Part shown: piece by piece, positions 4,619 through 5,858 of the stretch | Position numbering within the stretch: the first letter of the stretch is position 1 | How the letters are laid out: every line of letters begins with the position of its first letter | Source of the DNA: Christensenella sp964592155 | GTDB lineage: Bacteria; Bacillota; Clostridia; Christensenellales; Christensenellaceae | Length of the DNA: 5,858 nucleotides | Direction: 5' to 3' | Assembly (NCBI GenBank): GCA_964592155.1 | Contig: CAZQDA010000128.1 | Span: forward strand, 1-5,858 | Made by a program: the position numbers and the translations under genes | The notes under the pieces: generated by a model | Seen by the model: only the letters and a program-made list of their open reading frames with translations | Database searches by the model: none | What the model was told of the DNA's origin: nothing

Positions 4619-5858
4619 TTATTTTATTATTTCAATTTTGATTCCTTGTTTTTCCAGCTCTTTGCAGATCTTGTCGATCGCCTCGTCGTGTTCCTTTCCG
4701 ATTCCGAGAGCAGAGGGATTTAATTGACAATGGACAATTGACGATTGACAATTATCTGTTCTCTCCATTGTCCATTGTCCATTGTCAATTGTCAATTCTC
4801 CTGATTGTCCATTGTCAATTGTCAATTCATTAATAATCATACCGACCGCCGACGTATTATTCGTGATCGGGTCGATCAGGATAAAAGCACCGGTCTGCTT
4901 ATTCTTCTGATAGGGATCAAAGAACAACTCCTTTCCGGTCGTAAACACAACGCGACCGATCTCGTTCAGCCTCATTGTCCATTGTCCATTGTCCATTGTC
5001 AATTGTCCATTGTCCATTGTCAATTGTCCATTGTCCATTGTCAATTGTCCATTGTCNNNNNNNNNNNNNNNNNNNNNNNNNNNNNNNNNNNNNNNNNNNN
5101 NNNNNNNNNNNNNNNNNNNNNNNNNNNNNNNNNNNNNNNNNNNNNNNNNNNNNNNNCATTCTCAACTCCTCCATCGTATTCACATTCACCTTATACCGGA
5201 GACTGTCCACGCGGGCACGTGTCAGGTTGGTGGTATGCTTGATGTAGAACTGCTTGTTCATATCCATCGGTTCCTCGTCCATCCAGACCAGCATGGCCTC
5301 GAAGTTACGGGCGGCTACCGGCAGGTTATCGGGATGAACCAGCATCTCTCCGCGCGAGAGGTCGATCTCGTCTTCCAACGTGATCGTGATGCACTGCGGC
5401 GGGAAAGCGTACTCCAGTTCTCCGTCATACGTCACGATGCTCTTTACCTTCGAGGTCTTGCCTGAGGGCAATGCCATCACCGTGTCTCCCTTGCGGACAA
5501 TGCCGCTGGCGACCTTTCCGCAGAATCCGCGGAAGTCCAGGTTCGGGCGCAGTACGTACTGAACCGGATAACGGAAGTCGGCGAAGTTACGATCCTGGTC
5601 GATGGGCACTGTTTCGAGGAAGTCGAGCAGCGACGGACCTTCATACCAGGGGGTGCGGTCACTCCTGTCCACCACGTTGTCGCCATCCAGCGCGGAAAGC
5701 GGGATGTAGGTGATATCGGGGATATTCAGGGAGGAAACGAATGTGTTATAATCGGCCACGATCCTGTCGAACGTTGCTTCGTCGAAATCAACCAGGTCCA
5801 TCTTGTTTACAGCCAGTACCACATGTTTGATGCCCAGCAGAGAGACCAGAAACGTATG
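4619..5858 (-). CDS. cysN: Sulfate adenylyltransferase subunit 1 (CysN), partial and gap-interrupted
   Basis: CysN is the GTPase subunit of ATP sulfurylase. With CysD it makes adenosine 5'-phosphosulfate (APS) from ATP and sulfate, driven by GTP hydrolysis. The window starts inside the GTPase domain: HTFLVSLLGIKH precedes VVLAVNKMDLV, which holds the G4 motif NKMD. An EF-Tu-like second domain follows (YPVQYVLRPNLDFRGFCGKVASG, then GEMLV), and then the third domain (KVNVNTMEELRM). The part at 5157-5858 ends on a codon boundary at the N gap. The part at 4619-5056 continues with repeat residues, then LNEIGRVVFTTGKELFFDPY and TGAFILIDPITNNTSAVGMI. Relatives have only a few residues between the two conserved blocks, so the gap lies within a repeat insertion. 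A second insertion follows GMIIN, then a charged tail of about 32 residues. The N-terminus is beyond the window, where cysD is expected. The frame across the gap cannot be verified; with exactly 100 bases it would break, but 100 Ns is usually a placeholder. Confidence 0.93.
4722..4827. repeat. Palindromic heptamer element inside the cysN 3' region (copy R5)
   Basis: The left arm is at 4722-4753 (32 bases), the 13-base centre starting ATCTGTTC at 4754-4766, the inverted right arm at 4767-4797, a short CTCCTG spacer follows, and a further right arm is at 4804-4827. The order of parts is the same as in the ligA copy R1. In cysN it reads ELTIDNGQ, SGELTIDNGQWTM, then TDNCQSSIVHCQL, in the same frame of the element as in ligA. 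It separates the conserved GMIIN end of domain III from the C-terminal tail. Confidence 0.93.
4974..5056. repeat. Perfect heptamer tandem array next to the gap (copy R6)
   Basis: Eleven full heptamers plus six bases of ATTGTC(A/C), without a single base error outside the A/C position, running straight into the Ns. The A variant recurs every third unit, giving a 21-base higher-order period that equals seven codons. In cysN it reads as repeated DNGQLTM ending DNGQWTM. The true length is unknown because the assembly stops here. Confidence 0.95.
5057..5156. other. Assembly gap of 100 Ns within cysN
   Basis: Exactly 100 undetermined bases, the usual placeholder for a gap of unknown size. The left edge is inside the heptamer array and the right edge is an ATG codon of cysN (EELRM). 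The flanking coding frames both end on codon boundaries, so an intact cysN needs a true gap length that is a multiple of three. Confidence 0.98.

Noticed and set aside
843..5056. CRISPR array
   Set aside because: The heptamers are directly abutting or inverted short units without unique spacers of regular length, and no cas gene is present.

Overview
The window is a run of four minus-strand genes from a Bacteroidales bacterium. A Parabacteroides-like gut organism is the best guess, from the PCMD-family secreted protein, the sequence style of CysN and LigA, and moderate GC content; no marker fixes the species. A run of exactly 100 Ns (5057-5156) shows that the source is a draft or scaffolded assembly.

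In order of transcription (right to left) the genes are: cysN, the GTPase subunit of ATP sulfurylase, cut by the window edge and interrupted by the N gap (5858-4619); a PAPS-dependent sulfotransferase of the Sulfotransfer_3 type (4515-3412); a secreted protein of the PCMD (putative carbohydrate metabolism domain) type (3179-2217); and ligA, the NAD+-dependent DNA ligase (2125-26). Spacers are 91 to 232 bases. cysN and the sulfotransferase make functional sense together: CysN with CysD makes APS, which is converted to PAPS, the sulfotransferase's donor. The PCMD protein is an unexplained neighbour, and ligA is housekeeping.

The striking part is the repeats. A heptanucleotide, ATTGTC(A/C), built into arms of about 32 bases, occurs at six places. 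Three of these (one in ligA, two in cysN) lie inside essential or metabolic coding sequence and are translated in frame as LTIDNGQ/WTMDNGQ or QLSIVNC peptides. One forms most of the signal peptide core of the PCMD protein. Two lie in intergenic spacers. Three copies share a palindromic design: arm, an ATCTGTTC-containing centre, and an inverted arm. This resembles the idea of the Rickettsia palindromic elements that insert in frame into genes. The assembly gap falls inside the longest array.

A second, unrelated repeat, a 41-base unit in about five copies (3200-3412), fills the spacer between the sulfotransferase and the PCMD gene. Its units can fold into hairpins and show compensatory changes. 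I see no tRNA, rRNA, CRISPR array, IS element or convincing promoter. No stretch over 300 bases lacks a gene.
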